DNA of 64,000 nt from Pedobacter panaciterrae (GTDB lineage: Bacteria > Bacteroidota > Bacteroidia > Sphingobacteriales > Sphingobacteriaceae), in assembly GCF_013204795.1 (NCBI RefSeq), contig NZ_JABMKW010000017.1, forward strand, positions 744,001 to 808,000, given 5' to 3'. Both the position numbers and the translations under genes were made by a program. The notes below the pieces were generated by a model. It made no database searches. It worked only from the letters and a program-made list of their open reading frames with translations, and was not told the origin of the DNA. Positions 30,069-39,012 of this stretch are shown here, in pieces. How positions within the stretch are numbered: the stretch's first letter is position 1; each line of letters begins with the position of its first letter.

Positions 30069-30950
30069 CTAATACTCCCAAAGACTCTGTTCAAAATCAG
30101 AGATCGATTTCTTTATCCGTTCAGACTCATAAAGCTTTCTAGGATCTTTAGGATCGGTAAGACCTAACATATCCGTAATATTTTTATTTCCCGGATTGGT
30201 TTCTTTAACAACATAACTCGAGAACAACCTTCTAACAAAAAAATCATCAAAAGTTAAAGTAGAAGCATCATTACCCGGGTTATTAAGGCGTTTTTTGCTT
30301 AACAGCTCACGTGCATCATCATAATAAACCCAAAATACCGGTTGCCAGTGTCCTTCAACCTCTTTCATTGGCGCAATACCAACTATTCTTGGTTCAAAAA
30401 CAGAGCGCTTAGAATCTAGTATCCAATCTTCCTTTATTCTGTATTTTAAAAACTCATCCGATCTTAATCTTCTTAAAGAAGGTTCGGCAATTTTACCCGT
30501 TGCAGAATCAGCTACACCTTCACTTACCCCCCTTGCACTTTGCAAAGCCTCCTGAGCAGTCAAAGCAATGCGAAACGAATCATTATCGTCAAGAATCTTC
30601 CCTGCGGTAGTATCTTTATTAGAATATACTGTTAACTCCTCGTTGCCAATCGCTTCTAATAAAATATCAATTAGTTTAGCATCTTCAGCTTTAAGAACCG
30701 AGTTAATGGTGTCTCTTAAATCAATTTCACGCCAAATTCTTTTCGCATAATAAACATCCTCTTCCCTTACATCAGCATATGGAACCATCACATTACTATC
30801 GATGTCCTTTCTTACGGCAAAGCCATCCTTTGGAGGTGTTTTAATCTTAGTTTTCTTAAGTGAATCCACCTTAGCCGGAGCTGTCGGGACCTGTGCAAAT
30901 GCACCCATACTTAACAACAATAATGCAACAATACCTAAGACATTTTTCAT
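30069..30950 (-). CDS. gldN: Gliding motility/T9SS protein GldN
   Basis: Periplasmic partner (PorN in Porphyromonas) that with GldK forms the ring beneath the outer membrane in the type IX secretion system. A signal peptide (1-19, GAFAQ) is followed by the family segments VREEDVYYAKRIWREIDLRD, FWVYYDDARELL and DDFFVRRLFSSYVVKE. 293 residues, in family range. It is the last gene of the gldKLMN operon, 6 bases after gldM, and ends near the inverted repeat. Confidence 0.93.
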   Translation of the reverse strand: MKNVLGIVALLLLSMGAFAQVPTAPAKVDSLKKTKIKTPPKDGFAVRKDIDSNVMVPYADVREEDVYYAKRIWREIDLRDTINSVLKAEDAKLIDILLEAIGNEELTVYSNKDTTAGKILDDNDSFRIALTAQEALQSARGVSEGVADSATGKIAEPSLRRLRSDEFLKYRIKEDWILDSKRSVFEPRIVGIAPMKEVEGHWQPVFWVYYDDARELLSKKRLNNPGNDASTLTFDDFFVRRLFSSYVVKETNPGNKNITDMLGLTDPKDPRKLYESERIKKSISDFEQSLWEY

Positions 30951-30956
30951 AATATT

Positions 30957-32495
30957 CTATTTTGCTACAAATGTAATTCCGTCTAAAACTTTTTGTCTTC
31001 CATCTGGCCCTTCGCAAACAATATCCTTAAAGATAACAGTTGCATTTGGCTTAATAGAATTTAAAGCTCCTTTAATCTGTCCGTTAAAACCACCACCACT
31101 GCATTGAATGGTAACCGCATCAGCCTTCGGATTAATAAAGGTAGCAGAAAATCTGATCACCCTGAATTTAACATCGAAAACGAAATCTTCAAGCTGTGTC
31201 TCAATTCCACCGGCACCTTCCAGCCATTCCAAAGGAACATTACCTCCGGCTTTTCCTTTAACATATGCTCTCGGAGTAGGCAATCCTTTAACTCTGAATT
31301 GCTGAGAACCCAGATTTAATGTTTTACCGGCGTTAGTAGCAGAAACATTAATACTTAAAGTTTTGCCAACCTGTCCACCATCAACATTAACAGTGTACTT
31401 ACCATTACCGCCAGAAATAGATCCTCCTGAAATAGAAGCACGAACGCTTTCTAAAGGAAAACCAGCCGCCGAAACTGAGAATGGATTAGGAATACCGGCA
31501 TAAATAACATTCATTTTATCTGGTGATACCGTTGCCGAAGGCTTAGCTACCTGATAGCTTTGCTCAGCAGTTGGATATTCTTTAATCTGTCCGTCGGTTT
31601 GTCTAACCCGGATAATCCCTTTCCATCTAAAAACACCAACACTGCCGGTGCTACCAGAATAAGTTCCTTTACCCTCTTTAACAGATAAAGCATTTCCGCC
31701 AACCGAAATTTCAGGATTAGATCTAGAGTCGCTAGCCGTTAAAAAAACCTGAGCAGTATACGGCTGGCCTTGTACCACATATGAACTTGGTGCAACAGCA
31801 ACCGCTTCAAACTGATCTAAATTTACAAGGGCCTTATCCATGTTACCGAATAATTTCTTTACAACTTCAGCTTCAGCATTTTTAACATCCGACTGTATCT
31901 TGGTCAAAATTGTATTTGCGGCAGTAAGCGGAGTGCCTTCGCTAAAGTTAATATCCTCCCACTTTTTATTGCCGTTAATATTTTTCTCAGCGTCTTTGGC
32001 CTCAAGCGTAAAGGTTACACCTGCACGATCTTTCTCATCCAGTAAGGCAATTAATTTCTCACGGGTTTCATTGATCTTAACTTTAAGCTTCTGACCTTCT
32101 TTCTGATTAATCATAATGCCCTGTGCAATATCAAGGTTTGCTCTTTCAACAAGATCACCTGTTTCCTCATCAATACCTTTTCCTGCGGCATTAAACTTAT
32201 CTTTCAGCTTCTGCACATAATTATTCAACTCATCTGCATAGGCTTTGGCTTTGTTGGCCTTATCCCATATTGGTTGAGCCCTTGCCGGCTCATCTTTAAG
32301 TTTTGTATTTTGAAATGATGTAAATAATTGTTCAATGCTTGTATTTACGTTAGTTTTTGAACTAACTAAACTATCATTGATATTTTTAAAAGCATTTAAT
32401 ATAGTATCTGATACGTTTAGGGCGAGCATAGCTAACAATACCAAATACATGATATTGATCATCTTCTGTCTCGTTGTCTGTTTTCCTCCGGCCAT
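30957..32495 (-). CDS. gldM: Gliding motility/T9SS motor protein GldM
   Basis: Crosses the inner membrane and extends through the periplasm, where with GldL it forms the proton-driven motor for type IX secretion and gliding. A single helix (about residues 12-30, RQKMINIMYLVLLAMLALNV) carries the conserved membrane portion. The long periplasmic part has a helical domain and several Ig-like domains (VVQGQPYTAQVFLTASDSRS; the GISGGN repeats). 512 residues, normal. It follows gldL by 46 bases. Confidence 0.95.
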   Translation of the reverse strand: MAGGKQTTRQKMINIMYLVLLAMLALNVSDTILNAFKNINDSLVSSKTNVNTSIEQLFTSFQNTKLKDEPARAQPIWDKANKAKAYADELNNYVQKLKDKFNAAGKGIDEETGDLVERANLDIAQGIMINQKEGQKLKVKINETREKLIALLDEKDRAGVTFTLEAKDAEKNINGNKKWEDINFSEGTPLTAANTILTKIQSDVKNAEAEVVKKLFGNMDKALVNLDQFEAVAVAPSSYVVQGQPYTAQVFLTASDSRSNPEISVGGNALSVKEGKGTYSGSTGSVGVFRWKGIIRVRQTDGQIKEYPTAEQSYQVAKPSATVSPDKMNVIYAGIPNPFSVSAAGFPLESVRASISGGSISGGNGKYTVNVDGGQVGKTLSINVSATNAGKTLNLGSQQFRVKGLPTPRAYVKGKAGGNVPLEWLEGAGGIETQLEDFVFDVKFRVIRFSATFINPKADAVTIQCSGGGFNGQIKGALNSIKPNATVIFKDIVCEGPDGRQKVLDGITFVAK

Positions 32496-32541
32496 TCTAA
32501 ATAGGTCTGTTTGGTTAATTAATAAATAAAATAATTACTAA

Positions 32542-33354
32542 TTATCCGCGTGGCTGGTTCATAGCAGATAACATATTGCCATAAATAGCATTTAACGATG
32601 ACAGGTTTTTAGCTAATTTACCTACTTCATCTTTAAACTGTTTAGAATCTTCCATTGATTCATTAAAGTTGTTCATCGTAAGCGATAAGTTCTGGTAAAA
32701 CTTATTCATAGATTTCAAATGAGCACTTGAATCCTGTAGTTCTAATTCATATACAGCATTTAAAGCTGATAAATTTTTAGCCAATGTATTTACCTGCTCA
32801 TGGTAAGATTTAGAAGCAACATTGCTTTCACCCATTTCTACCAATTGAGAAGTAGCTCTTTCAAATGCACTGTTTAAGCTATCAAAGCTTGCCGAAGCAC
32901 CTTTAATTTTACCTGTAAATTCAGCTGTTGCAGTTGAAACATCAGCTACATTAGATATAGCAGCAACTTTATCTCCAAAAGTACGTAAACCCGTACCCAG
33001 GCTTTCAATCAATTCAGGACCAATTTTAGCGTCTACAAGCATCTTATCTAAGGCCGCAGTTGAAGAAAAACTTGCAGCAGGTGCAGCAACCGGTCTGGCC
33101 GAAGCCTTAGGCAGTTCCCCATCAAAATCGTCTCTTAATTCAGGATATACCCTTTCCCATGCTGGTTCAGGGTCAGGTTGAATGAATCCGGTTAGCGCAA
33201 AAAGAATTGCTTCTACCCCTAGTCCGGCACCAATCATATAATTACCCCAAACACCACCAAGGTGAAGGATTTTGAAAAGTGCTCCAAGAATTACCACACT
33301 AGCACCAAGCGATATAGCTAGGTGCATCTTATCAAATTTTCTATTTGCTGCCAT
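32542..33354 (-). CDS. gldL: Gliding motility/T9SS motor protein GldL
   Basis: Cytoplasmic-membrane half of the GldLM motor. Two helices near the N-terminus (about 14-36 and 39-56) include the LGASVVILGALFKILHLGG segment, where the motor acid residue lies in the second helix (GVEAILFALTG). The rest is a coiled, Ser/Leu/Glu-rich cytoplasmic domain. I start at the ATG at 33354 (MAANRKFDKMHLAISLG, 270 residues); the open frame continues upstream but runs into the gldK 3' end and has no similarity. Confidence 0.93.
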   Translation of the reverse strand: MAANRKFDKMHLAISLGASVVILGALFKILHLGGVWGNYMIGAGLGVEAILFALTGFIQPDPEPAWERVYPELRDDFDGELPKASARPVAAPAASFSSTAALDKMLVDAKIGPELIESLGTGLRTFGDKVAAISNVADVSTATAEFTGKIKGASASFDSLNSAFERATSQLVEMGESNVASKSYHEQVNTLAKNLSALNAVYELELQDSSAHLKSMNKFYQNLSLTMNNFNESMEDSKQFKDEVGKLAKNLSSLNAIYGNMLSAMNQPRG

Positions 33355-33394
33355 TTTATTAAAATAAGGATTATCGGTTTTGGGTTTTGTTCGT

Positions 33395-34762
33395 TTAGTT
33401 TTTATAAGAAATATCAGTTCCAGGATATGAAGAAATACATCTGAAACCAATATAAGATCTTGCTTCATCCTGATACTCATAAGTACCAACAGAGTTTTGC
33501 AGGAAGAAACCTATGTCTTTCCATGAGCCACCCCTTACAACCTTACGTTTTTTGTATTTGCTGTCCGAAGTTTTAGCTACATAAGTAAAATTAGGATTAA
33601 AATCGTGTAGCATTGGCGCTGCTGATGGGTTGTAAGCAGTTATAGTCCACTCGGCAACGTTACCAGCCATATTATATAATCCGTAATCATTCGGAAAATA
33701 CGATTTTACGTTTACGGTATACAAACCACCATCATCTGAATAGTTTCCGCGTCCAACTTTAAAGTTTGCCTGCATACACCCTTTGGTGTTACGCACATAT
33801 GGCCCTCCCCATGGATATTTGGTTTTCACGTTACCACCTCTGGCAGCATATTCGAACTGAGCATCACTTGGTAATTGATACTCGGGTCTTGAATTAAGCG
33901 GTTGTTTTCTTGCTACCGCTACTGATTCATAGAAGCGTGTACGCCATACACAAAATGCAGAAGCCTGCTCCCAGTTTACACCAACAACAGGATAATCATC
34001 GTAAGACGGATGGTTAAAGTAAGTTTTAACCATTGGGTCATTCTGCGAATAGGAATAATCTACTTTCCAAACCATCGTATCAGGGTAAACTGGAATAGAT
34101 GGGTGGTGATTGGGATTAGAAGGATCAGGCAAATCTGTATAAGTAACAATAAAATCCTGTCTCTTTTTAGAAGGATCATTTCTTCCTTCGGCAGCCAGAT
34201 CAGTGCTTACATAGCTGTAAGCATATCTTAATTTTCTGATATCAATTTCGTTTCTTCCGGGAATCGCATCAGCTCCGCTATAATACATATCGGTTAGCTT
34301 ACTGCCGTATCCGCCATTTTTATTACTCCACAGTTGTGATCCGTTACCAACTTTTCTCCAGTCGATATTTCTTGTTCCACCAAGAGGAGTTGAGCCTGCC
34401 GGTCCTTGTGGTTGTGCCTGAAAATAGTTCGGCGCACCAGAGGGGCCTAAACTGGTTACAGCAATTGAATCTCTAACCCAGTTTACAAATTGCCTGTATT
34501 CAGCATTTGTAATCTCGGTCTGATCCATAAAAAATGCACTAAAGGAGGTCATTTTACTAGGCGAGCTCTGAGAGTTATTGATGTCCTCATCAGATATACC
34601 TATAAGGGTTCTACCAGGAGGTATGTAAACCATACCCAAGGGAATCCTATTATTTCTGAATTTTTTATTGTATACACCAACCAGTTCGCCCTGGCCGCCC
34701 TTTCCACAACTGGAAAGAAATATTGCAACGATAAAAAAACCTAATAAGTATCTGTTTCTCAT
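33395..34762 (-). CDS. gldK: Gliding motility/T9SS lipoprotein GldK
   Basis: Outer-membrane-associated ring lipoprotein (PorK) with GldN. The signal peptide ends at the lipobox LSSC-G, followed by an FGE-sulfatase (formylglycine-type) fold: YIPPGRTLIGISDED, FMDQTEITNAEYRQFVNWV, YPVVGVNWEQASAFCVWR, LYNMAGNVAEWT and RKVVRGGSWKD. The catalytic cysteines of true sulfatase-maturing enzymes are not expected in this branch. I start at ATG 34762 (MRNRYLLGFF, 455 residues); the frame extends 12 codons upstream. gldL starts 40 bases after its stop. Confidence 0.95.
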   Translation of the reverse strand: MRNRYLLGFFIVAIFLSSCGKGGQGELVGVYNKKFRNNRIPLGMVYIPPGRTLIGISDEDINNSQSSPSKMTSFSAFFMDQTEITNAEYRQFVNWVRDSIAVTSLGPSGAPNYFQAQPQGPAGSTPLGGTRNIDWRKVGNGSQLWSNKNGGYGSKLTDMYYSGADAIPGRNEIDIRKLRYAYSYVSTDLAAEGRNDPSKKRQDFIVTYTDLPDPSNPNHHPSIPVYPDTMVWKVDYSYSQNDPMVKTYFNHPSYDDYPVVGVNWEQASAFCVWRTRFYESVAVARKQPLNSRPEYQLPSDAQFEYAARGGNVKTKYPWGGPYVRNTKGCMQANFKVGRGNYSDDGGLYTVNVKSYFPNDYGLYNMAGNVAEWTITAYNPSAAPMLHDFNPNFTYVAKTSDSKYKKRKVVRGGSWKDIGFFLQNSVGTYEYQDEARSYIGFRCISSYPGTDISYKN

Positions 34763-34896
34763 AATTAGCATCAAGCAATTTCCTAACAATTTTATCAATA
34801 ATGATTGATATAAACAATTATTGGGGGTAAAAATATGCTTAAAGACTAAAATGAACAGAATTTAGTTCAAATGAACTTAATTATTAAACTTTAAAG

Positions 34897-34929
34897 AAAT
34901 AATGCTTAACTGTATGTTAAGCATTATTT
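34897..34929 (-). terminator. Hairpin terminator at end of hemD
   Basis: Perfect 14-bp stem (34897-34910 with 34916-34929) and 5-base loop, overlapping the hemD stop at 34924. On the minus strand it is followed by TTTCTTTAAAG, a moderate U-tract. It separates the DUF4271-hemD unit from gldK, which then needs its own promoter within 34763-34896. Confidence 0.75.
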
Positions 34930-35694
34930 GTTAGACTTTTTAATATAATTTTCTATAGCCATAATCATAGAAGGAGCCTCTGGAGAAGGGGCTGCAATGT
35001 CTACAATAAGGCCCGCATCCTTAACAGCTTTGTGGGTATTTACTCCAAAAGCAGCTATACGGGTATTGTTCTGTTTAAATTCAGGGAAGTTAGTAAACAA
35101 CGACTGAATACTTGATGGGCTAAAGAACCCGATCACATCATAAAAAACTTCTGCCAGATCCGAAAGATCTGAAACAACTGTTTTAAATAATACAGCCGGA
35201 GTAAAATCATAACCATTCTTCTGCAAGAAATTCATAGTATCCTCAGTAGCCACGTCAGAGCAAGGGTAAAGGAACTTTTCACCTGCGTGTTTTTTCAAAA
35301 CCTCGGCTAAATCTGCTGCAGTTTGCTTTCCAAAAAAGATCTTGCGCTTTCTATACTGAATGTATTTCTGCAGATATAAAGCAGTAGATTCTGAAATACA
35401 AAAATATTTCAGATCGGCAGGAACTTCGTACCTCATTTCTTCACAAATTCTGAAAAAATGATCAACGGCGTTTCTGCTGGTAAATACCACGGAGGTGAAA
35501 TCACTTAACGTAATTTTGTCCTTTCTAAAATCCCTGGCAGGTACTCCTTCAACATGAATAAATGACCTAAAATCAATTTTCAAGTTATACTTTTTTGCCA
35601 AATCAAAGTAAGGAGATTTCTCTGTTTCTGGTTTCGGTAATGTTATTAAGATACTCTTTACCTTACGCAACCTATCTTCTGTCTTTTCTTGCAT
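34924..35694 (-). CDS. hemD: Uroporphyrinogen-III synthase family protein
   Basis: Closes hydroxymethylbilane to uroporphyrinogen III in haem/sirohaem synthesis. The fold is two Rossmann-like halves: SILITLPKPETEKSPY...FRSFIHVEG, then the SVVFTSRNAVDHFF motif, FLYPCSDVATEDTMNFL, and VIGFFSPSSIQSLF in the second half. 256 residues, normal for this very divergent family. A lysine-rich N-terminal stretch (1-14) precedes the fold. It follows the DUF4271 gene by 16 bases and precedes gldK, an arrangement I recall in other Bacteroidota. Confidence 0.82.
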   Translation of the reverse strand: MQEKTEDRLRKVKSILITLPKPETEKSPYFDLAKKYNLKIDFRSFIHVEGVPARDFRKDKITLSDFTSVVFTSRNAVDHFFRICEEMRYEVPADLKYFCISESTALYLQKYIQYRKRKIFFGKQTAADLAEVLKKHAGEKFLYPCSDVATEDTMNFLQKNGYDFTPAVLFKTVVSDLSDLAEVFYDVIGFFSPSSIQSLFTNFPEFKQNNTRIAAFGVNTHKAVKDAGLIVDIAAPSPEAPSMIMAIENYIKKSNK

Positions 35695-35710
35695 TTTACA
35701 AATTACACGG

Positions 35711-36688
35711 TTATAATCCTATTGCCTTGATTAAAATTAATATAGGGCAAATTTCGAGGGCACAAAAGTACAAAAACAAATAGACTTTTGAAAATCGATG
35801 ATGAGATAAAATATTAACCCCTGCCCTTATGAACTGAAAAGCAAAGATCACGCCTAACAGTATAAAAGAGATAGCAATGTAGTATGGGCCATATTTTAAG
35901 GGGGATAATGCGAATGCTATAACCAGTGGAATGAAGATTAAAGAGAGGTTAAAATAACTCAAATATAATATTGTAACATATTCATTAACCGGCTTCTGAA
36001 TGTTAAAAAGGTACCCTAATATCCTTAAAATAACTATTTTCATGATGTATAAAACCACAATAAGTATAGAAATGCTCAGGTAAAACTGGAAACCTGTACC
36101 TGGAAAAGAGATGTGATAAAAGCCTGAAACAAGGTAAAAGAACATTCCTATTGTAAAGCCAAACTGAACAAATAAGAGTAAAAAAGGCCACGATGTAAAC
36201 AGGTTATCTTCCTTATTAAGATTGTTCAAAACCCTGTTACTAAAAAAAGATTGCACAATTGTTTGTAACTGTTTATTAAAGGATATTTTTAACACTGCAA
36301 ACAAAACCAAAAGCAAAGCTACAATAGCCGGCACCCAAACTGAACCTTTTGGTACTGGTTTGCCCAATCTGTATTTACTTACCTTCATCGTGGTAAGCTC
36401 TTTATATCTGCTGATAAGATTAGAACGACCCACAACATTTGCCTTAATTATACTATCCATAATCATGTGTTTATGGACCATTGAATCTGGAAAAAGCCAA
36501 CTGTGGGTCATTATAGAATCCGTAACAAATTGCTGACGGGCAAGAAAAGCCGGATCTTTTACAAATTTACGTTTGTAAGTTGTTGTTACAACAGAATCAA
36601 CAGTCTGCGGTACTATCTGTGCATAAGTCCGGCTATAGCCTAAGGCAAAAAATAAGGAGACAATTAGTATAACACGACTCAAATTCAT
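35711..36688 (-). CDS. DUF4271 membrane protein
   Basis: 325 residues with a signal peptide (1-23, ending RTYAQ), a periplasmic part (about 24-120), then roughly six to seven helices (from WVPAIVALLLVLFAVLKISF onward). The pattern matches DUF4271, found only in Bacteroidota and often beside hemD. Function unknown. The conserved place next to T9SS genes may be chance or point to an envelope role. Confidence 0.75.
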   Translation of the reverse strand: MNLSRVILIVSLFFALGYSRTYAQIVPQTVDSVVTTTYKRKFVKDPAFLARQQFVTDSIMTHSWLFPDSMVHKHMIMDSIIKANVVGRSNLISRYKELTTMKVSKYRLGKPVPKGSVWVPAIVALLLVLFAVLKISFNKQLQTIVQSFFSNRVLNNLNKEDNLFTSWPFLLLFVQFGFTIGMFFYLVSGFYHISFPGTGFQFYLSISILIVVLYIMKIVILRILGYLFNIQKPVNEYVTILYLSYFNLSLIFIPLVIAFALSPLKYGPYYIAISFILLGVIFAFQFIRAGVNILSHHRFSKVYLFLYFCALEICPILILIKAIGL

Positions 36689-36966
36689 CGCCCCAAATTT
36701 AGATAAAACTTTTGAAGATCATGCCAATAGCATCTTTAATGAGACCTAGCTGGATCGCTACTAGTTCGAGACTAGTTCGAGACTGCTTTGAGACTGCTTC
36801 GGGTAAAGGTACCATTTTTCCGAAGCAATCTGCTCTCAGTCCTTATTCTGTCTCGATTTTGTCCAAGCCCGGCTACCTCCGTGCATGCTCTGAGTACAGA
36901 GCCGGATTATAACTTTTTCTGTAGTATAAAAATGTTTATCTTTAACTAACCCTATATTGGCTAAGT
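36689..36966. other. 278-base gene-free region with structured repeats
   Basis: No credible gene is present. It holds a tandem 11-base repeat (36761-36804) and an inverted repeat TGCTTCGG/CCGAAGCA (36795-36827). A nested stem GCTCTG-AGTA-CAGAGC lies within CCGGCT...AGCCGG near 36870-36906. The only open frame (36712-36912) lies across these repeats and is not convincing. The AraC promoter should lie in the last 60 bases, where an AT-rich TATCTTTA occurs. Confidence 0.6.
36761..36804. repeat. Four tandem 11-base units
   Basis: Units CTAGTTCGAGA, CTAGTTCGAGA, CTGCTTTGAGA, CTGCTTCGGGT follow without gaps at 36761, 36772, 36783 and 36794. The first two are identical, the others diverge. The last unit begins an inverted repeat with 36820-36827. 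The unit resembles interspersed TTCGAGACTGCTTCGGG-type repeats I associate with Pedobacter genomes, but the copy number is not known here. Confidence 0.6.
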
Positions 36967-37776
36967 ATGGATCCCTACAACTCGGTTGTTAAAAAAACGG
37001 CACCAACTGAAGCGCTTCAGGCTTTTGTATCTGAATATGTTTTCAGGATACTTACTGTACCAAAACATGAACCTGTGGTTAAAGCCATGCCCTTACGTGT
37101 AATGGGCTCTATTGATTTCTTTTTGGGCGACAGTTTCGAAACGATTAACTGCAATTCTAATCAGACTGAATCTTTTGCAAGATGTACCATTCGTGGTCCG
37201 CGTACACATAAAAAATATATCATTGCAATTAGTGGTCATTTTGTTTCGTTCACTATCAAATTTAAACCTGCCGGTTTGTACCGATTACTGGGTATTCCGG
37301 CAAATCTTTTTTGCAATCAGGCTATTGATGGACAGCTGTTATTTGCCAGTATATTTAAAGAAATAACCGAAAGACTGATGCCTTGTAGTGACATTAATGA
37401 GTGCATTGAAATTGTAGAGCCTTACTTGCTACAAATGGCATTAAAACACGCCAAAATTTACCCCTCTAAAGCGGTAAATCAAATGACAAGCCTGATTTTT
37501 AACAATAGAGCACCTGTATTTTTGCCTAAGGTATCGCTATCAGACAGGCAGCTGGAAAGGAATTTCGCAAAAGAAATTGGCACTACCCCCAAATTATATA
37601 GCAACATGGTTCGTTTTGAAAACCTGCTGCATTATAAAATTAATTTTCCTGATAAAAGCTGGACCGAAATAGCTTATGAGTTTAATTACTATGATCAGAT
37701 GCATCTTATAAAATCCTTTAAAAAATTTCTTGATGTTACTCCAAGCGACTTTCGTGCTGGAAACTTTGCTATTTAA
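36967..37776 (+). CDS. AraC family transcriptional regulator
   Basis: A DNA-binding regulator of 269 residues. The C-terminal HTH (about 180-262) has FLPKVSLSDRQLERNFAKEIGTTPKLYSNMVRFENLL and then WTEIAYEFNYYDQMHLIKSFKKFLDVTPSDFR, the AraC signature. The N-terminal domain (1-160) resembles the DUF6597-type sensor of short AraC proteins (VVKKTAPTEALQAFVSEYVFRI). The ATG at 36967 is supported by the HTH frame. The target and ligand are unknown; no divergent partner gene exists. Confidence 0.88.
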   Translation: MDPYNSVVKKTAPTEALQAFVSEYVFRILTVPKHEPVVKAMPLRVMGSIDFFLGDSFETINCNSNQTESFARCTIRGPRTHKKYIIAISGHFVSFTIKFKPAGLYRLLGIPANLFCNQAIDGQLLFASIFKEITERLMPCSDINECIEIVEPYLLQMALKHAKIYPSKAVNQMTSLIFNNRAPVFLPKVSLSDRQLERNFAKEIGTTPKLYSNMVRFENLLHYKINFPDKSWTEIAYEFNYYDQMHLIKSFKKFLDVTPSDFRAGNFAI

Positions 37777-37890
37777 TCAATTTTGAAACATCATTTTATG
37801 CTTAATATTCTAGCAAAGATGTCGTTTTTTTACTATTAAATTCAATTGCGCTGCTTGAAATTTGGATGTGCTTTTATTAAACATCCACCC

Positions 37891-37983
37891 ATGAAAACTC
37901 ATCAATCGCTATTATTACCAACGCTGATATTGTTGGGATTAGGAATGTTGATGTTGCTTACAGTAGCATCAATACTAAGCTGA
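37891..37983 (+). CDS. Possible 30-residue hydrophobic peptide
   Basis: An ATG at 37891 opens a 30-codon frame ending TGA at 37981: MKTHQSLLLP, then a Leu-rich stretch of about 20 residues, ending ILS. It would be a single membrane helix with a short basic start, like tiny membrane peptides such as KdpF in size only. The stop abuts the convergent LysR stop. No clear ribosome site or homologue is recognised, so it is only a candidate. Confidence 0.3.
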   Translation: MKTHQSLLLPTLILLGLGMLMLLTVASILS

Positions 37984-38880
37984 TCAGATGTTAATATGAC
38001 CTCTGCAAAAAAGCTTAAATGATTCTATAACTTTTGAAGTTCTGCCATGCAGCTGAATAAACTGGAAAGTGCGAAACATCTCTATTCCTTTGATATCTAC
38101 AATACTAAGTTCGTTCCTTTTTAGTTCACCAATAATAGTTTGCATGGATAAGAAAGCTGCAGCTTCTGAATGAAGAAGGTATTGTTTAATACTGACATTA
38201 CTTTCTAGCTGCAGTTCAATTTTGAGGTCTTTTAGGTTTATGCCGACCTCGCTTAGTGCCTTTGATATAACATCCAGTGTACCAGAGCCATGCTCCCTAA
38301 GCACCAACGACAAGTCCAGTAGTTGCAGCGGAGTAATTTCGCCCTTGCGGGCTAGTGGGTTGTCAGACTTTGTGACCAAAACCAATTCATCGTCACTAAA
38401 TTTTTCATAGTTTATCTGTGGATAATGCATCTGCCCTTCTACCATTGCCACATCTATTTTACCATCTATTACCAGTTGTGTAATAGATTCCGTATTCCCT
38501 CTGGTAAATGTAAATACGATTTCGGGATAAGCTGTTTTAAATAAAGCAAGGATTTTGGGCATGAAAGTTTGTGCCAATGTTGTGCTTGCCCCTATACGAA
38601 GGTTACCCCTTAGGCCATCACTTAACTGAGCCAGGTCGTTTTCGATAAGTAAATAAATTTCAAAGATTTTCGCGGTATGCTTTAATAAAACATTGCCCGC
38701 TGCTGTTAAGGAAATATGATTCCCGTTTCGAACAAACAAAGCAGTATTTAGCTGTTTTTCGAGCTCACGAATATGTCTGGTTACGGCAGGTTGCGTAATA
38801 AAGAGTTCGGCAGCTGCTTTGGTAAAGCTCAGTTTTAGTGCAACTGTTTGAAATACTTGTAACCTGAAATCGAATATCAT
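37984..38880 (-). CDS. LysR family transcriptional regulator
   Basis: 298 residues from the ATG at 38880 (a GTG two codons upstream is an alternative). The N-terminal winged HTH has FQTVALKLSFTKAAAELFITQPAVTRHIRELE, followed by a periplasmic-binding-protein-like effector domain (LRIGASTTLAQTFMPKILALF; VAMVEGQMHYP; REHGSGTLDVI). The ligand is unknown, but the CysB/CbbR-like layout and the divergent position 126 bases from the TsdA-like cytochrome gene suggest it controls that module. Confidence 0.92.
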   Translation of the reverse strand: MIFDFRLQVFQTVALKLSFTKAAAELFITQPAVTRHIRELEKQLNTALFVRNGNHISLTAAGNVLLKHTAKIFEIYLLIENDLAQLSDGLRGNLRIGASTTLAQTFMPKILALFKTAYPEIVFTFTRGNTESITQLVIDGKIDVAMVEGQMHYPQINYEKFSDDELVLVTKSDNPLARKGEITPLQLLDLSLVLREHGSGTLDVISKALSEVGINLKDLKIELQLESNVSIKQYLLHSEAAAFLSMQTIIGELKRNELSIVDIKGIEMFRTFQFIQLHGRTSKVIESFKLFCRGHINI

Positions 38881-39012
38881 AGGCACAATATATAAATATC
38901 CATAGAATTATGTAATGACCTTTAATAACTTTTTGTTATGACCTATAACTATAAACATCTTTTGCATTGGCTTCATTAATGCCATCTTTGGATAACACAC
39001 AAATGAAACCTT

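Noticed and set aside
32542..33489. Longer gldL frame starting at 33489
   Set aside because: The extra 45 codons overlap the gldK 3' end and lack GldL similarity; the start at 33354 is normal.
36712..36912. 66-codon frame in the repeat region
   Set aside because: It runs through tandem and inverted repeats and has no protein-like pattern or export signal.
36689..36966. CRISPR array
   Set aside because: Only four short tandem units without spacers of equal length, and no cas gene in the window.
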